64,000 bases of DNA from assembly GCF_044803115.1 (NCBI RefSeq), contig NZ_CP085224.1, forward strand, positions 3,596,001 through 3,660,000, written 5' to 3'. Of this stretch, positions 27,567 to 38,073 are shown in pieces. This stretch comes from Caenispirillum salinarum_A. Lineage in GTDB: Bacteria > Pseudomonadota > Alphaproteobacteria > Rhodospirillales > Rhodospirillaceae. The translations under genes were made by a program, and so were the position numbers. The number at the start of each line of letters is the position of its first letter. Position 1 is the first letter of the stretch. Below the pieces are notes generated by a model, which saw nothing but the letters and a program-made list of their open reading frames with translations, ran no database searches and was not told the origin of the DNA.

Positions 27567-27971
27567 TCAGATGTCCTTGTAGGGCGCATCCGGGTCGTCC
27601 GGCCCGTCCTGGCGATCAGGCAGCGGGGCGACCTCGGGATCACCGGGCGGAGGGATCTGGGGCGCCTGCCCGCCCTTCTCGGAAAAGCCCTCGAAGAAGC
27701 GCTGCATGTTGCGGAACTGCTCCGCCACCCAGGGCTTGGCGGCTTCGTACCCGGCCTTGGCCTCGCACACCGCCCGGTCGGCGGCGCAGGCGGCCTGGCA
27801 GCCTGCCTTGGCGGCCGCATCGTCACGGTAGGAGAGTTCGCAGCGGGCCGTGCAGCGGTCGAAGTCGGTGGCGCAGGCGGCCAGGGCCTCCGGGTCCTCG
27901 GCGGCGGCGACGGGCGCGGCGGCGAGGGACAGGACGGCGACGGCGATGGCGGGCGCAAGGCGGCGGCGCAT
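27567..27971 (-). CDS. Secreted small protein with twin CX3C motif
   Basis: A 134-residue hypothetical protein. A signal peptide (MRRRLAPAIAVAVLSLAAAP, cleavage near Ala24) leads to a helical segment with six cysteines at 33, 40, 44, 58, 62 and 69. The spacing is CX6CX3C-X13-CX3CX6C, a symmetrical layout that suggests a disulfide-stapled helical hairpin in the periplasm. The C-terminus is rich in Pro and Asp. It precedes gor by 128 bases on the same strand. I do not know its function. Confidence 0.65.
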   Translation of the reverse strand: MRRRLAPAIAVAVLSLAAAPVAAAEDPEALAACATDFDRCTARCELSYRDDAAAKAGCQAACAADRAVCEAKAGYEAAKPWVAEQFRNMQRFFEGFSEKGGQAPQIPPPGDPEVAPLPDRQDGPDDPDAPYKDI

Positions 27972-28179
27972 GACAGACCTCTCGATGGTTCGCGGAAGAC
28001 CCTACAGGATGAATGCGGCAGGGGCGAGGCGCGATGCCGGGACGGCCCGCCGACAGCCGTCACCTCTCGCCGGCCGCCGCCGCGGGCCCGCCGCTGTCAA
28101 TGCCGGAGTTCGCCACCGAAGACGGCTTCTGGAGCATGACCCACGGCCAGCCCCGGCGGGTGGCCTGATCGCCCCGCCC

Positions 28180-30009
<1,830 letters not shown>

Positions 30010-30013
30010 GGCT

Positions 30014-31381
30014 TCAGGTTCCCTTCTTGTCGTTGGACTTGCCGGCTTTCAGCGCCGCCATGCGCTGCCGGAAGCGGCCGGCCCAGCCGGGGCGCGCCTC
30101 CTGCCTGCCGCGCGCGACGGCCAGGGAGTCAGGCTCGACGTCCCCGGTCACCACCGAGCCGGCGGCGACGATGGCACCGTCGCCGATCTTCACCGGCGCC
30201 ACCAGGGCCGAGTTCGACCCGATGAAGGCGCCGGTGCCGATGTCGGTGTGATACTTCATGAACCCGTCGTAGTTGCAGGTGATGGTGCCCGCGCCGATGT
30301 TGGCCTTGGCCCCCACCCGCGCGTCGCCGATGTAGGTCAGGTGGTTGACCTTGGCGCCCGGCTCCACGACGGCCTTCTTGATCTCGACGAAGTTGCCGAT
30401 GTTCGCGCCCTCGCCGACCTCGGCGCCGGGGCGCAGGCGGGCGTAGGGACCGACGGTGGCCCCTTGCGCGATCGTGCACTGCTCGAAGTGGCAGAAGCCC
30501 TTGATCTCGACGCCATCGCCCACCTTTACGCCGGGGCCGAAGGTGACGTTGGGCTGGATGACCACGTCGCGGCCGATCACCGTGTCGTGGGACATGAACA
30601 CCGTTTCCGGCGCGATCAGCGTCGCGCCGCCGTCCATGGCCGCCTTGCGCAGGCGCTTTTGCGCCACCGCCTCGGCCACGGCCAGCTCGGCGCGGCTGTT
30701 GACGCCCAGAAGCTCTTCCTCCGCCCCCTCGACCACGGCGCAGGCCAGGCCCTCGCCGCGCGCGAGCGCCACGATGTCGGTCAGGTAGTATTCGCCCTTG
30801 GCGTTGTCGTTGCCGACCCGGTCCAGCAGGTCCAGCAGCTTCGCGCCGTCGACGCACATGACGCCGGAGTTGCACAGATCCACGGCCAGTTGCTCGGGTG
30901 TGGCGTCCTTGGCCTCGACGATGGCCTCCAGGCTGTCGCCGTCCATCATCAGACGGCCGTAGGCGCCGGGGTCCTCGGGCCGGAAGCCCAGCACCACCAC
31001 CGCCGGGCGCACGGGGCCGCGACGCGCCTCCAGCATCTTTCCCAGGGTCTCGGGCGTGATGAGCGGCGTGTCGCCGTAGAGCACCAGCACGTCGCCGTCG
31101 AAGCCCGCAAGCACCTCGCGCGCCTGCATCACGGCATGGGCGGTGCCCAGCCGGTCGGTCTGCTCCACCGTCGGGTGCGGCGCGACGGCGCGGCCGACCG
31201 CCTCCATGCCGGGACCGACGACCACGACGGCCTCGTCCACCCCCACGGCCTCCACCGTGGACAGCAGATGGCTCACCATGGGCCGCCCCGTCAACGGGTG
31301 CATGACCTTGGGAAGGGCGGACTTCATGCGCGTGCCCATGCCAGCGGCAAGCACGACGGCGGCGGTTTTGGTTTTGCTCAT
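30014..31381 (-). CDS. glmU: Bifunctional GlmU (uridylyltransferase / acetyltransferase)
   Basis: A 455-residue enzyme that acetylates glucosamine 1-phosphate and then adds UMP. The N-terminal pyrophosphorylase has VVLAAGMGTRMKSALPKVMH; the C-terminal left-handed beta-helix has repeats such as VGEGANIGNFVEIKKAVVEPGAKVNHLTYIGDA-type hexapeptides. It is the first gene of the glmU-glmS pair and diverges from gph. Confidence 0.97.
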   Translation of the reverse strand: MSKTKTAAVVLAAGMGTRMKSALPKVMHPLTGRPMVSHLLSTVEAVGVDEAVVVVGPGMEAVGRAVAPHPTVEQTDRLGTAHAVMQAREVLAGFDGDVLVLYGDTPLITPETLGKMLEARRGPVRPAVVVLGFRPEDPGAYGRLMMDGDSLEAIVEAKDATPEQLAVDLCNSGVMCVDGAKLLDLLDRVGNDNAKGEYYLTDIVALARGEGLACAVVEGAEEELLGVNSRAELAVAEAVAQKRLRKAAMDGGATLIAPETVFMSHDTVIGRDVVIQPNVTFGPGVKVGDGVEIKGFCHFEQCTIAQGATVGPYARLRPGAEVGEGANIGNFVEIKKAVVEPGAKVNHLTYIGDARVGAKANIGAGTITCNYDGFMKYHTDIGTGAFIGSNSALVAPVKIGDGAIVAAGSVVTGDVEPDSLAVARGRQEARPGWAGRFRQRMAALKAGKSNDKKGT

Positions 31382-31444
31382 ATGCTCGAAAACACGTTAG
31401 AACGGGTGTGCAGGCGGGTTTGGCGGAAGATGCCACAGGGGGCG

Positions 31445-31476
31445 AACCTGCACCAAAACAAACATTGTTGCAGGTT
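31445..31476. promoter_or_regulatory. Inverted repeat in the gph leader / glmU-gph divergent region
   Basis: AACCTGCA (31445-31452) and TGCAGGTT (31469-31476) flank 16 AT-rich bases. It ends 13 bases before the gph start. It could be an operator or a leader hairpin; nothing more can be said. Confidence 0.4.
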
Positions 31477-31489
31477 GTTGCGGACCATC

Positions 31490-32224
31490 ATGACGGACAC
31501 GGACATGCCTTCCACCTCCTCTCCCACCGCATCCGGCGCGCCGCTTGCGCTGATCTTCGACCTGGACGGCACGCTGGTGCACAGTGTTCCCGACCTGACC
31601 GCCGCCCTGAACCACCTTCTGGCCGAGCACGACCGGCCGGCGGTGGCCGAGGACGACGTGGCGTTCATGGTCGGCGACGGCGCCCGCGTGCTGGTCCAGC
31701 GCGCCTGGGCGCAAACCGGCGCGGCGGCGGCGGAAGGCGACCTGGACGGCCTGACCGAACGCTTCGTCGCCATCTATGAGACGGCAACGGCGGGTGCGAC
31801 ACAACCCTACCCTGGCGTCGTAGCCACGCTGGAGACGTTGATGGCGCGGGGACATCCCCTTGCGATCTGCACCAACAAGCCGCATGGCGCGACGCTGAAG
31901 CTTCTGGAGGAGTTGGACCTGGCGCGGTTCTTCACAGCCGTGGTCGGCGGCGGCTCCACGGCAGAGCGCAAGCCCCAGGCGGGGCCGGTGCTGGCGGTGC
32001 TGGACGAACTGGGCGTTCCGGCACGGGGTGCCCTGTTCATCGGCGACAGCCGCAACGACGTGCATGCGGCCGCCGCGGCGGGCGTCCCTTGCGCCTGCGT
32101 CACCTACGGCTACCCCCGCGGCCCGGTGGAGGCGCTGGGCGCCGACCGCCTGATCGACCACTTCGACCAGGTGCTGGACTTGATGGACGCAGGCGCCGAC
32201 ATGGACCTGCAAAAAAAGGTTTGA
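31490..32224 (+). CDS. gph: Phosphoglycolate phosphatase-like HAD hydrolase
   Basis: A 244-residue HAD-IA phosphatase. Motif I is FDLDGTLVHSVPDLTAALN, motif II CTNKPH, and motifs III/IV KPQAGPVLAVL and FIGDSRNDVHAAAAAG. The VHSVPDL segment is typical of Gph, which removes 2-phosphoglycolate made by RuBisCO or by DNA repair. Two Mets lie near the N-terminus; 31490 is used. Its stop codon is inside the -35 box of the tRNA promoter. Confidence 0.9.
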   Translation: MTDTDMPSTSSPTASGAPLALIFDLDGTLVHSVPDLTAALNHLLAEHDRPAVAEDDVAFMVGDGARVLVQRAWAQTGAAAAEGDLDGLTERFVAIYETATAGATQPYPGVVATLETLMARGHPLAICTNKPHGATLKLLEELDLARFFTAVVGGGSTAERKPQAGPVLAVLDELGVPARGALFIGDSRNDVHAAAAAGVPCACVTYGYPRGPVEALGADRLIDHFDQVLDLMDAGADMDLQKKV

Positions 32225-32250
32225 CAGGGGGCGCGGCGATTTCCTATATA
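32221..32250 (+). promoter_or_regulatory. Promoter of tRNA-Val
   Basis: A consensus TTGACA (32221-32226) and TATATA (32245-32250) are 18 bases apart, about 55 bases before the tRNA. The gph stop TGA (32222-32224) lies inside the -35 box. Confidence 0.75.
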
Positions 32251-32305
32251 GCGGCTCCCACGACGGCGGGGGCCACGGCCCCACCGATTGGGGCCTGAGA
32301 GAGAT

Positions 32306-32380
32306 GGGCGCGTAGCTCAGCGGGAGAGCACACCCTTCACACGGGTGGGGTCGTAGGTTCAATCCCTACCGCGCCCACCA
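32306..32380 (+). tRNA. tRNA-Val (anticodon CAC)
   Basis: A 75-base tRNA with CCA encoded. The acceptor stem GGGCGCG pairs with CGCGCCC; the D stem is GCTC/GAGC; the anticodon stem is CACCC/GGGTG with loop TTCACAC (anticodon CAC, reading GUG); the T arm is GTAGG-TTCAATC-CCTAC. All stems pair fully. Confidence 0.97.
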
Positions 32381-32400
32381 TCTCCTCTCCACACCATGAC

Positions 32401-32445
32401 CGACACGCACCGGGCGCCGCTGCACTGCAGCCGGCGCCCGTGTCG
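32401..32445. terminator. Bidirectional terminator after tRNA-Val and amn
   Basis: CGGGCGCCG pairs with CGGCGCCCG, extended by CGACAC/TGTCG outside a small bulge, then TTTG. It lies in the convergent gap between the tRNA and amn. Confidence 0.75.
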
Positions 32446-32470
32446 TTTGTGGCGGGACGCGACGCCCGCC

Positions 32471-33940
32471 CTACCGGAACGCCGGCTCGTCGAAGCTGCG
32501 CAGTTTCCGGGAGTGCAGCGTCGTCGCGCGGGCCTCGTCGCGCAGCATCTCCAGGGCGCGGATGCCGATGCGCAGGTGCTGGCTCACGCTGCGCTCATAG
32601 AACGCATCCGCCATGCCGGGCAGCTTGATCTCGCCGTGCAGCGGGCGGTCCGAGACGCAGAGCAGCGTCCCGTAGGGCACCCGGAAACGGTAGCCGTTGG
32701 CGGCGATGGTCGCGCTTTCCATGTCGATGGCAATCGCGCGGGACTGGTTGAACCGCTGCGCCAGCGTGTCCATGCGCAACTCCCAGTTCCGGTCGTCGGT
32801 GGTGACCACCGTGCCCGTGCGCAGGTGCTCCTTCAGCGCCCGGCCGCGGCGCCCCATGACGTCCTCCACCCCCTGCGCGAGCGCCACCTGCACCTCGGCG
32901 ATGGTGGGCAGGGGGATTTCGGTCGGCAGCACCTGATCCAGCACGTGGTCGTCGCGCAGGTAGGCGTGGGCGAGCACGTAGTCGCCCAGCCGCTGGCTCT
33001 CTCGCAGCCCCCCGCAGTGGCCGATCATCAGCCAGACGTGGGAGCGCAGGACGGCCAGGTGATCGGTCACCGTCTTGGCGTTGGAGGGGCCGACGCCGAT
33101 GTTGACGAGCGTGATCCCCGTCCGCCCCTCGCGCACCAGGTGATAGGCCGGCATCTGCGGCGGCTTGGCGATGGGGGCCTTGTCCGGCTCCCGGCCCGTC
33201 CAGGTGATGCGGTCGCCCGGCTCCACCAGCTTTTCATACTCGCCGGCCGCCACCGCCTCGCGCCCGAACGTCACGAATTCGTCGACGTAACGTTGATAAT
33301 TCGTGAACAAAACGAAGTGCTGGAAGTGCTCCGGCGCCGTCGCGGTGTAGTGCCGCAGGCGGTGCAGGGAATAGTCCGTCCGCCCCGCCGGGAACATGGA
33401 CAGCGGCGTGATGACCTCCGTCGACGCCGGCCGCCGACCGTCGGCGATGTCGTCGTTGGTGTCCACCAGGTTCGGCAGGGCGAAGGCGTGGCGCAAGGCG
33501 CTCCGGCGGTCGGGCGTGACCTCCGCCGTCGCCTTGTCCAGCGCGAACGTCAGCGGGATCGGCACCCGGCTGCGGCCGACATGGAGGGTCGCCGCGTGGT
33601 TCTCGGCCAGCAGGCGCATCTGCTCCATCAGGTAGTCGGCGAACAGGCGCGGCTGCGTCACGGTGGTGCCATGCAGGCCGGGCTGGGTGACCTTGCCGAA
33701 GGCCATGCTGGTGGTGACGGCCAGGTCCTCGGGCGCGATCTCGGCACAGAGGTACGGGTAGACCACCCGCCGCGCCGGCCCTTGAAGCGTTCCGGCGGCG
33801 AAGCCGGCGAAATCCTCCTGCAGCATGGCCAGGCCCGTCTCGTAGATGTCGACCATGCGGGCCAGCGCCTCTTGCGGATTGGCGCAGGTGCGCAGGTCGT
33901 CGCAGGGAACGGTGTCGAGACGGCGGGAGGGGGTGGTCAT
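32471..33940 (-). CDS. amn: AMP nucleosidase
   Basis: A 489-residue enzyme that hydrolyses AMP to adenine and ribose 5-phosphate, important in purine balance. The N-terminal regulatory domain is followed by a phosphorylase-like catalytic domain with VNIGVGPSNAKTVTDHLAVLR, MIGHCGGLR and AIDMESATIAANGYRFRVPYG. The ATG at 33940 with GGAGG upstream is preferred over one 39 bases earlier. It is the last non-photosynthesis gene before the pigment cluster. Confidence 0.93.
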   Translation of the reverse strand: MTTPSRRLDTVPCDDLRTCANPQEALARMVDIYETGLAMLQEDFAGFAAGTLQGPARRVVYPYLCAEIAPEDLAVTTSMAFGKVTQPGLHGTTVTQPRLFADYLMEQMRLLAENHAATLHVGRSRVPIPLTFALDKATAEVTPDRRSALRHAFALPNLVDTNDDIADGRRPASTEVITPLSMFPAGRTDYSLHRLRHYTATAPEHFQHFVLFTNYQRYVDEFVTFGREAVAAGEYEKLVEPGDRITWTGREPDKAPIAKPPQMPAYHLVREGRTGITLVNIGVGPSNAKTVTDHLAVLRSHVWLMIGHCGGLRESQRLGDYVLAHAYLRDDHVLDQVLPTEIPLPTIAEVQVALAQGVEDVMGRRGRALKEHLRTGTVVTTDDRNWELRMDTLAQRFNQSRAIAIDMESATIAANGYRFRVPYGTLLCVSDRPLHGEIKLPGMADAFYERSVSQHLRIGIRALEMLRDEARATTLHSRKLRSFDEPAFR

Positions 33941-34012
33941 GGAACTGGGGCCTCCGGAGGGTGATCTGGCTTTCCTCAATAATGAGAGCCGGTTACGCCC
34001 TCCGCAACGCTC

Positions 34013-34489
34013 CTATTCGTCCTCCCGCTCCCCCGGTGCGTGTGGCGGCTCGGGCGCCACCTTGCCCTCCACCCACAGGATCAGGGCATAGACGGCCCCA
34101 AGCGCCAGCACGGCCACGCCCAGGCCGGTGAGGAAGGCGCCCGTGGTGTCCTCGATCTCCAGCACGATCAGCTTGCGCACCACGGCCAGCACGCCGATCA
34201 GGATCACGGTGCGCACCTGCACCAGCCCCTTCTGGCCCTCGGCCATCTGCTGGACGGAGTGCGCCAGTTCCAGTGCGATGACGGCCGCCAGGATGCCGTC
34301 GAACAGGGCCTGGAAGGTGCTGTAGTTCCACCCCGCATTGTAGCCCAGCGCCGTCTCCACCACCGCCCTCAGGAAATTGGCCGTCGCCAGGACGATCACG
34401 CCGGCCATGCCGACCAGCAGCAGCCAGGCGATGATGCGCTCGAAGGCGGCGTACCCCTTGGCGGCCCGATGGATGGGCCCGCCCTTCAC
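34013..34489 (-). CDS. PsiE-like four-helix membrane protein, coupled to bchP
   Basis: A 158-residue inner-membrane protein with four predicted helices (near residues 20-43, 60-82, 95-115 and 118-142), resembling the phosphate-starvation-inducible PsiE family. No enzymatic motif is visible. The start is a GTG overlapping the bchP stop (GTGA), so it is translated with bchG-bch2-bchP. In Rhodobacter the gene after bchP is idi; this is a different protein, and a role in the photosynthetic membrane is only an inference. Confidence 0.7.
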   Translation of the reverse strand: MKGGPIHRAAKGYAAFERIIAWLLLVGMAGVIVLATANFLRAVVETALGYNAGWNYSTFQALFDGILAAVIALELAHSVQQMAEGQKGLVQVRTVILIGVLAVVRKLIVLEIEDTTGAFLTGLGVAVLALGAVYALILWVEGKVAPEPPHAPGEREDE

Positions 34490-35679
34490 GGCCGCACCAG
34501 CCCGAACAGGTGCGCCAGATCCTTGAAGAAGATGCGCATGTGGGCGGTCGGGTCGCGGCGGGTGAGTTCCTTGTTCATGTAGGACTGCCACGTCAGCGCC
34601 TGCACGTCCGGATCGCGGCAAATGCTGACGAACCGTTCCCGCCGCGCGTCGGACGAATACCAGAACCGCTGCATCAGGCCGAGTATCCAGAACACCCGGC
34701 CGTGCGCCTTCAGGAACCGCTTCCGCGCCGTCGCCAGGGCGCGGGCATCACCGCTCTCCAGCGCCACCGCCACCGCCTCGGCAGCCATGCGGCCCGAGGC
34801 CATGGCGTAGTAGATGCCTTCGCCCGAGGCCGGCGCGACGGTACCCGCCGCATCGCCGCACAGCACCACGTCGCGACCGTTGTCCCAGCGCTTGCGGGGC
34901 TTCAGCGGGATGGGCGCGCCCTCGGTGCGCAGGGTCTCGGCCGCCGCCAGGCCGGCGCGTTCGCGCAGCAGGGCGGTGGCGTCGCGCAGGGGGAAGCCGT
35001 CCTGCGCGGTGCCCATGCCGATGCTGGCGGTCTCGCCGTGGGGGAAGACCCAGCCGTAGAAGTCCGGCGACACGTCGCCCTGATAGACGACGTCGCAGCG
35101 CAGCGGATCATAGGCGCCACCGGGCTCGGGCGCGCGGATGATTTCGTGATAGGCGATGACGCTGGGCGGCGGCGGGGTGTCCGGCATCGCCAGCCGGGCG
35201 ACGGTGGAGCGGGCTCCGTCGGCGCCGACGACCATACGCGCACGTACCGAACCACCCTCCCCCGCCTTGCCGCGCAAGCTCAGGCGCAGCACGCCGTCCC
35301 CGTCGCGCTCCAGGGCAGAAAGCGTCGCAGTGCGGCGGCGGGCGCCGAGCGTGGCGGCGCGGGCGCGCAGCCACTCGTCGAAGGTCTCGCGGTTGACCAT
35401 GCCGACGAAGCCGTCGTCGGCGATGGGCATGTCGACCTCTTTCCCCGACGGCGCGATCACCCGCGCCCCGCGCACGCGGGTGCAGAGCACGCTCTCGGGC
35501 ACGGCGAACTCGCGCAGCAGCCGGGGCGGCACGGCACCGCCACAGGGCTTGGGTCGCCCGGCCCGGTCGAGCAGCAGGACCGACCACCCGGCGCGCGCCA
35601 GGTCGGCCGCCGCCGTGGCACCGGCGGGACCGCCGCCGACCACCACCACGTCGAAGGTCTCGGGGCTGTTGAGGATCAT
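34486..35679 (-). CDS. bchP: Geranylgeranyl diphosphate/bacteriochlorophyll reductase
   Basis: A 397-residue FAD-dependent reductase that hydrogenates the geranylgeranyl tail of bacteriochlorophyll to phytyl. The N-terminal dinucleotide motif is VVVVGGGPAGATAAADLARAG, followed by KPCGGAVPPRLL, the family block DFYGWVFPHG, and the second FAD motif VVLCGDAAGTVAPASGEGI. It overlaps bch2 upstream (ATGA) and the PsiE-like gene downstream (GTGA). Confidence 0.96.
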   Translation of the reverse strand: MILNSPETFDVVVVGGGPAGATAAADLARAGWSVLLLDRAGRPKPCGGAVPPRLLREFAVPESVLCTRVRGARVIAPSGKEVDMPIADDGFVGMVNRETFDEWLRARAATLGARRRTATLSALERDGDGVLRLSLRGKAGEGGSVRARMVVGADGARSTVARLAMPDTPPPPSVIAYHEIIRAPEPGGAYDPLRCDVVYQGDVSPDFYGWVFPHGETASIGMGTAQDGFPLRDATALLRERAGLAAAETLRTEGAPIPLKPRKRWDNGRDVVLCGDAAGTVAPASGEGIYYAMASGRMAAEAVAVALESGDARALATARKRFLKAHGRVFWILGLMQRFWYSSDARRERFVSICRDPDVQALTWQSYMNKELTRRDPTAHMRIFFKDLAHLFGLVRP

Positions 35680-37022
35680 CGGCCGCCTCCCGCGTCCAGC
35701 ATGGCAAGACCACCGCCGCCGGCCGGCTTCGGCATGGCACGGACGCCCAGCGCGGGGCGCGCGGCCAGGGCGGCGGCGGCGACGAACAACAGGGCCTCGG
35801 CGGAGAACACCAGGCCGTAGGCGACGGCGGGTTCGGCCAGAACGGCGCGGGCGGCGTCGACGGCGGCCGTCCCCAGGAAGCCGCCGAGCCCGAAGGCGAC
35901 GGCCTGGGCCGCGCCCCAGACGCCCATGCGCATCCCCTCGCGCCCCGGACCACCGGCCCCGGCCAGGGCCATCATCGAGCCGATGGCGGCGACGGCGAAG
36001 GCGCCGTTGGAGACACCCAGCGCCGCGACGGTGGCCTTCAGCGGCCACCCCGGCCCGGCCATCCCGCCAAAGACCAGCAGCCCCAATGCACCGGCGGAAG
36101 CAAGGCAGCCGCCCACCGTCCACAGCTTCAAGGAGCCAACGGACCGCCCGCGCCCCAGCCATCCGGCCAGCCCAACCAGCACCATGCCGGCGAACACGCC
36201 GCCGTGCTGCACGCCAGCGAGGCTGGTGCTCTGGCCCGGTGTCATGCCGAAGACGGTGCCGGCGAAAGGCTCCAGGATCAGGTCCTGAAGGCTGTAGGCC
36301 AGCATGGAGACGAAGACGAACACGGCGAAGCGGCGCGTCTGCCCCTCGCTCCAGACGGCGCGGAAGGCTTGCGCGAAGGGCGGCTTGCGGATGTCGGGAC
36401 GGCGCACCGGCGCCCCCTCGGTCCCCCACACCGCCGCCAGCGTCACCAGCAGCGCGACGGCGGAGACCACCGCCGTCACCGCCACCAGCCGCGCCGGCGT
36501 GTAGGGATCGAGCTGCGCGCCCACGGCCCCGGCCGTCACGGCGAAGCCCAGAATCATCATCATCCAGACCAGCGTCGCGGCGGGCGCCCGGCGCTTGGGG
36601 TCGACCCGCGTCGCCAGCAGCGCCAGCAGCGACGTCCCGGCCGCCCCCACGCCCATGCCGATCAGCACGAAACCGGCCACCGCCAGCGCCACGCCGGCGG
36701 CGGTGTCCGATCCCATCCAGGCGACGGCGGCCGAGGCGGTGACGGCGCCCAGGCCCAGAACGGCCATGCCGCCGATGATCCAGGGCGTGCGCCGTCCGCC
36801 GACGTCGGAGCCGTGGCCCCAGCGAGGGCGGAGGAATTGCAGCACGTAATGCAGCGCCACCAGGGCGCCGGGCAGCATGGCCGGCAGGGCCAGTTCCACC
36901 ACCATCACCCGGTTCAGGGTGGAGGTTGTCAGCACCACGATGGCCCCCAGCGCCGTCTGCACCAGGCCGAGCCGCAGGATGCCGCCCCAGCCCAGCGGCG
37001 CGGGCGTCGCGGGAATGCTCAT
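35676..37022 (-). CDS. Bch2/PucC-like (BCD family) transporter
   Basis: A 448-residue, 12-helix membrane protein of the bacteriochlorophyll delivery (BCD) branch of the major facilitator superfamily. TSTLNRVMVVELALPAMLPG near the N-terminus and SLQDLILEPFAGTVFGMTPGQS are family hallmarks. It lies between bchG and bchP, as orf428/bch2 does in Rhodobacter. A role in moving or handing over bacteriochlorophyll is inferred from relatives. Its start and stop codons both overlap neighbours by 4 bases. Confidence 0.92.
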   Translation of the reverse strand: MSIPATPAPLGWGGILRLGLVQTALGAIVVLTTSTLNRVMVVELALPAMLPGALVALHYVLQFLRPRWGHGSDVGGRRTPWIIGGMAVLGLGAVTASAAVAWMGSDTAAGVALAVAGFVLIGMGVGAAGTSLLALLATRVDPKRRAPAATLVWMMMILGFAVTAGAVGAQLDPYTPARLVAVTAVVSAVALLVTLAAVWGTEGAPVRRPDIRKPPFAQAFRAVWSEGQTRRFAVFVFVSMLAYSLQDLILEPFAGTVFGMTPGQSTSLAGVQHGGVFAGMVLVGLAGWLGRGRSVGSLKLWTVGGCLASAGALGLLVFGGMAGPGWPLKATVAALGVSNGAFAVAAIGSMMALAGAGGPGREGMRMGVWGAAQAVAFGLGGFLGTAAVDAARAVLAEPAVAYGLVFSAEALLFVAAAALAARPALGVRAMPKPAGGGGLAMLDAGGGR

Positions 37023-37897
37023 GAGGCCACCTCCGGCAGCACGGCGAAGGCACACACCAGCATCCCCAGCACATAAAGGCTGGTGCCGGTGGCGTTGTAC
37101 CAGGGAGCGAGGTCGCGCGGGCGCTTGAGGAACCGCAGCATGAGCAGCCCCTGCACCGCCAGCAGTGCGGCGACGATGGCGGCGTGCCAGGGGCGCCCCC
37201 AGTCGATCAGCAGCACCACGACCGCCACCTGCGGCAGCGCCATGACGGCGCAGGCAAACCGGGCGGCGGGGCCGACACCCATCTGCACGGGCAGCGAGCG
37301 CACGCCCATCTTGCGGTCGCCCTCCACCGCCTTGAAATCATTGAGCGTCATGATCCCGTGGGCGCCCAGGCTGTAGAGCCCGGCCAGCGCCAGCACCCGC
37401 CAGTCGGGCAGCGCGGCGGCCATGACGGCGGCGCCGGTGAACCACGGCAGCCCCTCGTAGCACACCGCCACGGCGGCGTTGCCCCACCAGCCGTTGCCCT
37501 TCAGCCGAAACGGCGGCGCGGAGTACGCCCAGGCCAGCAGCAGCCCGACGGACGCCGCCAGCAGCACCCACGGCCCCAGCGCCCAGGCGACGGCCAGGCT
37601 GACGAGCGTCCAGGCGATGGCGATATACAGCCCCCAGCGGCCGGGAATGCGGCCCGAGGGAATGGGGCGGTCGGGCTCGTTGATGGCGTCGACGTGGCGG
37701 TCGAACCAGTCGTTGACGGCCTGGCTCGTGCCGCACACCAGCGGCCCCGCCAGCAGCACGCCGGCCAGCGCCAGGGGCGCCTGCTCCAGCGACGGCCAGC
37801 CGGCGGAGACGACGCCGCAGCCAAACGCCCACATGGGCGCAAACCATGTGATGGGCTTGAGAAGCTGGACGACGGGTGTGAAGGCGACTCGTTCCAT
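37019..37897 (-). CDS. bchG: Bacteriochlorophyll synthase
   Basis: A 292-residue UbiA-type membrane prenyltransferase that esterifies bacteriochlorophyllide a with a C20 alcohol. It has the Asp-rich site NDWFDRHVDAINEPDRPIPSG and a second site around LNDFKAVEGDRKMGVRSLP. The N-terminus LLKPITWFAPMWAFGCGV is typical. It leads the leftward operon bchG-bch2-bchP-psiE-like. GAAGG precedes the ATG. The candidate promoter is remarkably close (see regulatory entry). Confidence 0.97.
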   Translation of the reverse strand: MERVAFTPVVQLLKPITWFAPMWAFGCGVVSAGWPSLEQAPLALAGVLLAGPLVCGTSQAVNDWFDRHVDAINEPDRPIPSGRIPGRWGLYIAIAWTLVSLAVAWALGPWVLLAASVGLLLAWAYSAPPFRLKGNGWWGNAAVAVCYEGLPWFTGAAVMAAALPDWRVLALAGLYSLGAHGIMTLNDFKAVEGDRKMGVRSLPVQMGVGPAARFACAVMALPQVAVVVLLIDWGRPWHAAIVAALLAVQGLLMLRFLKRPRDLAPWYNATGTSLYVLGMLVCAFAVLPEVAS

Positions 37898-37904
37898 GCC
37901 TTCA

Positions 37905-37961
37905 AGGGTAGGACGGTCGCGGGGCACCGTCAACAACGATTGACGTCATGTTTATCTTACA
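37905..37961 (-). promoter_or_regulatory. bchG promoter with composite PpsR-like operator
   Basis: Read on the minus strand: TGT (complement of 37959-37961), 12 bases, ACGT (37943-37946), 12 bases, ACG (37928-37930), 34 bases in all. The two half-overlapping units each resemble the PpsR/CrtJ box TGT-N12-ACA with one changed end. The right unit overlaps TTGACG (37928-37933), a -35 box; a possible -10, TACCCT (37905-37910), is 17 bases downstream. The same layout precedes bchF. Binding by PpsR is inferred from known motifs. Confidence 0.6.
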
Positions 37962-38073
37962 GACGATGCAAGAATGGCTGGCAGCGGAGGCAGTTTCCTG
38001 CTTTCGAGGCTGCAAAGGCATTGGTGGAGGTTTCCCGACGGGAGCGCGGCAGGATGGTCAGCACCATGTGCGG

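Noticed and set aside
28099..28170. A 22-codon ORF on the plus strand between the twin-CX3C gene and glmS
   Set aside because: No ribosome site or recognisable motif, and no operon context. It is most likely chance.
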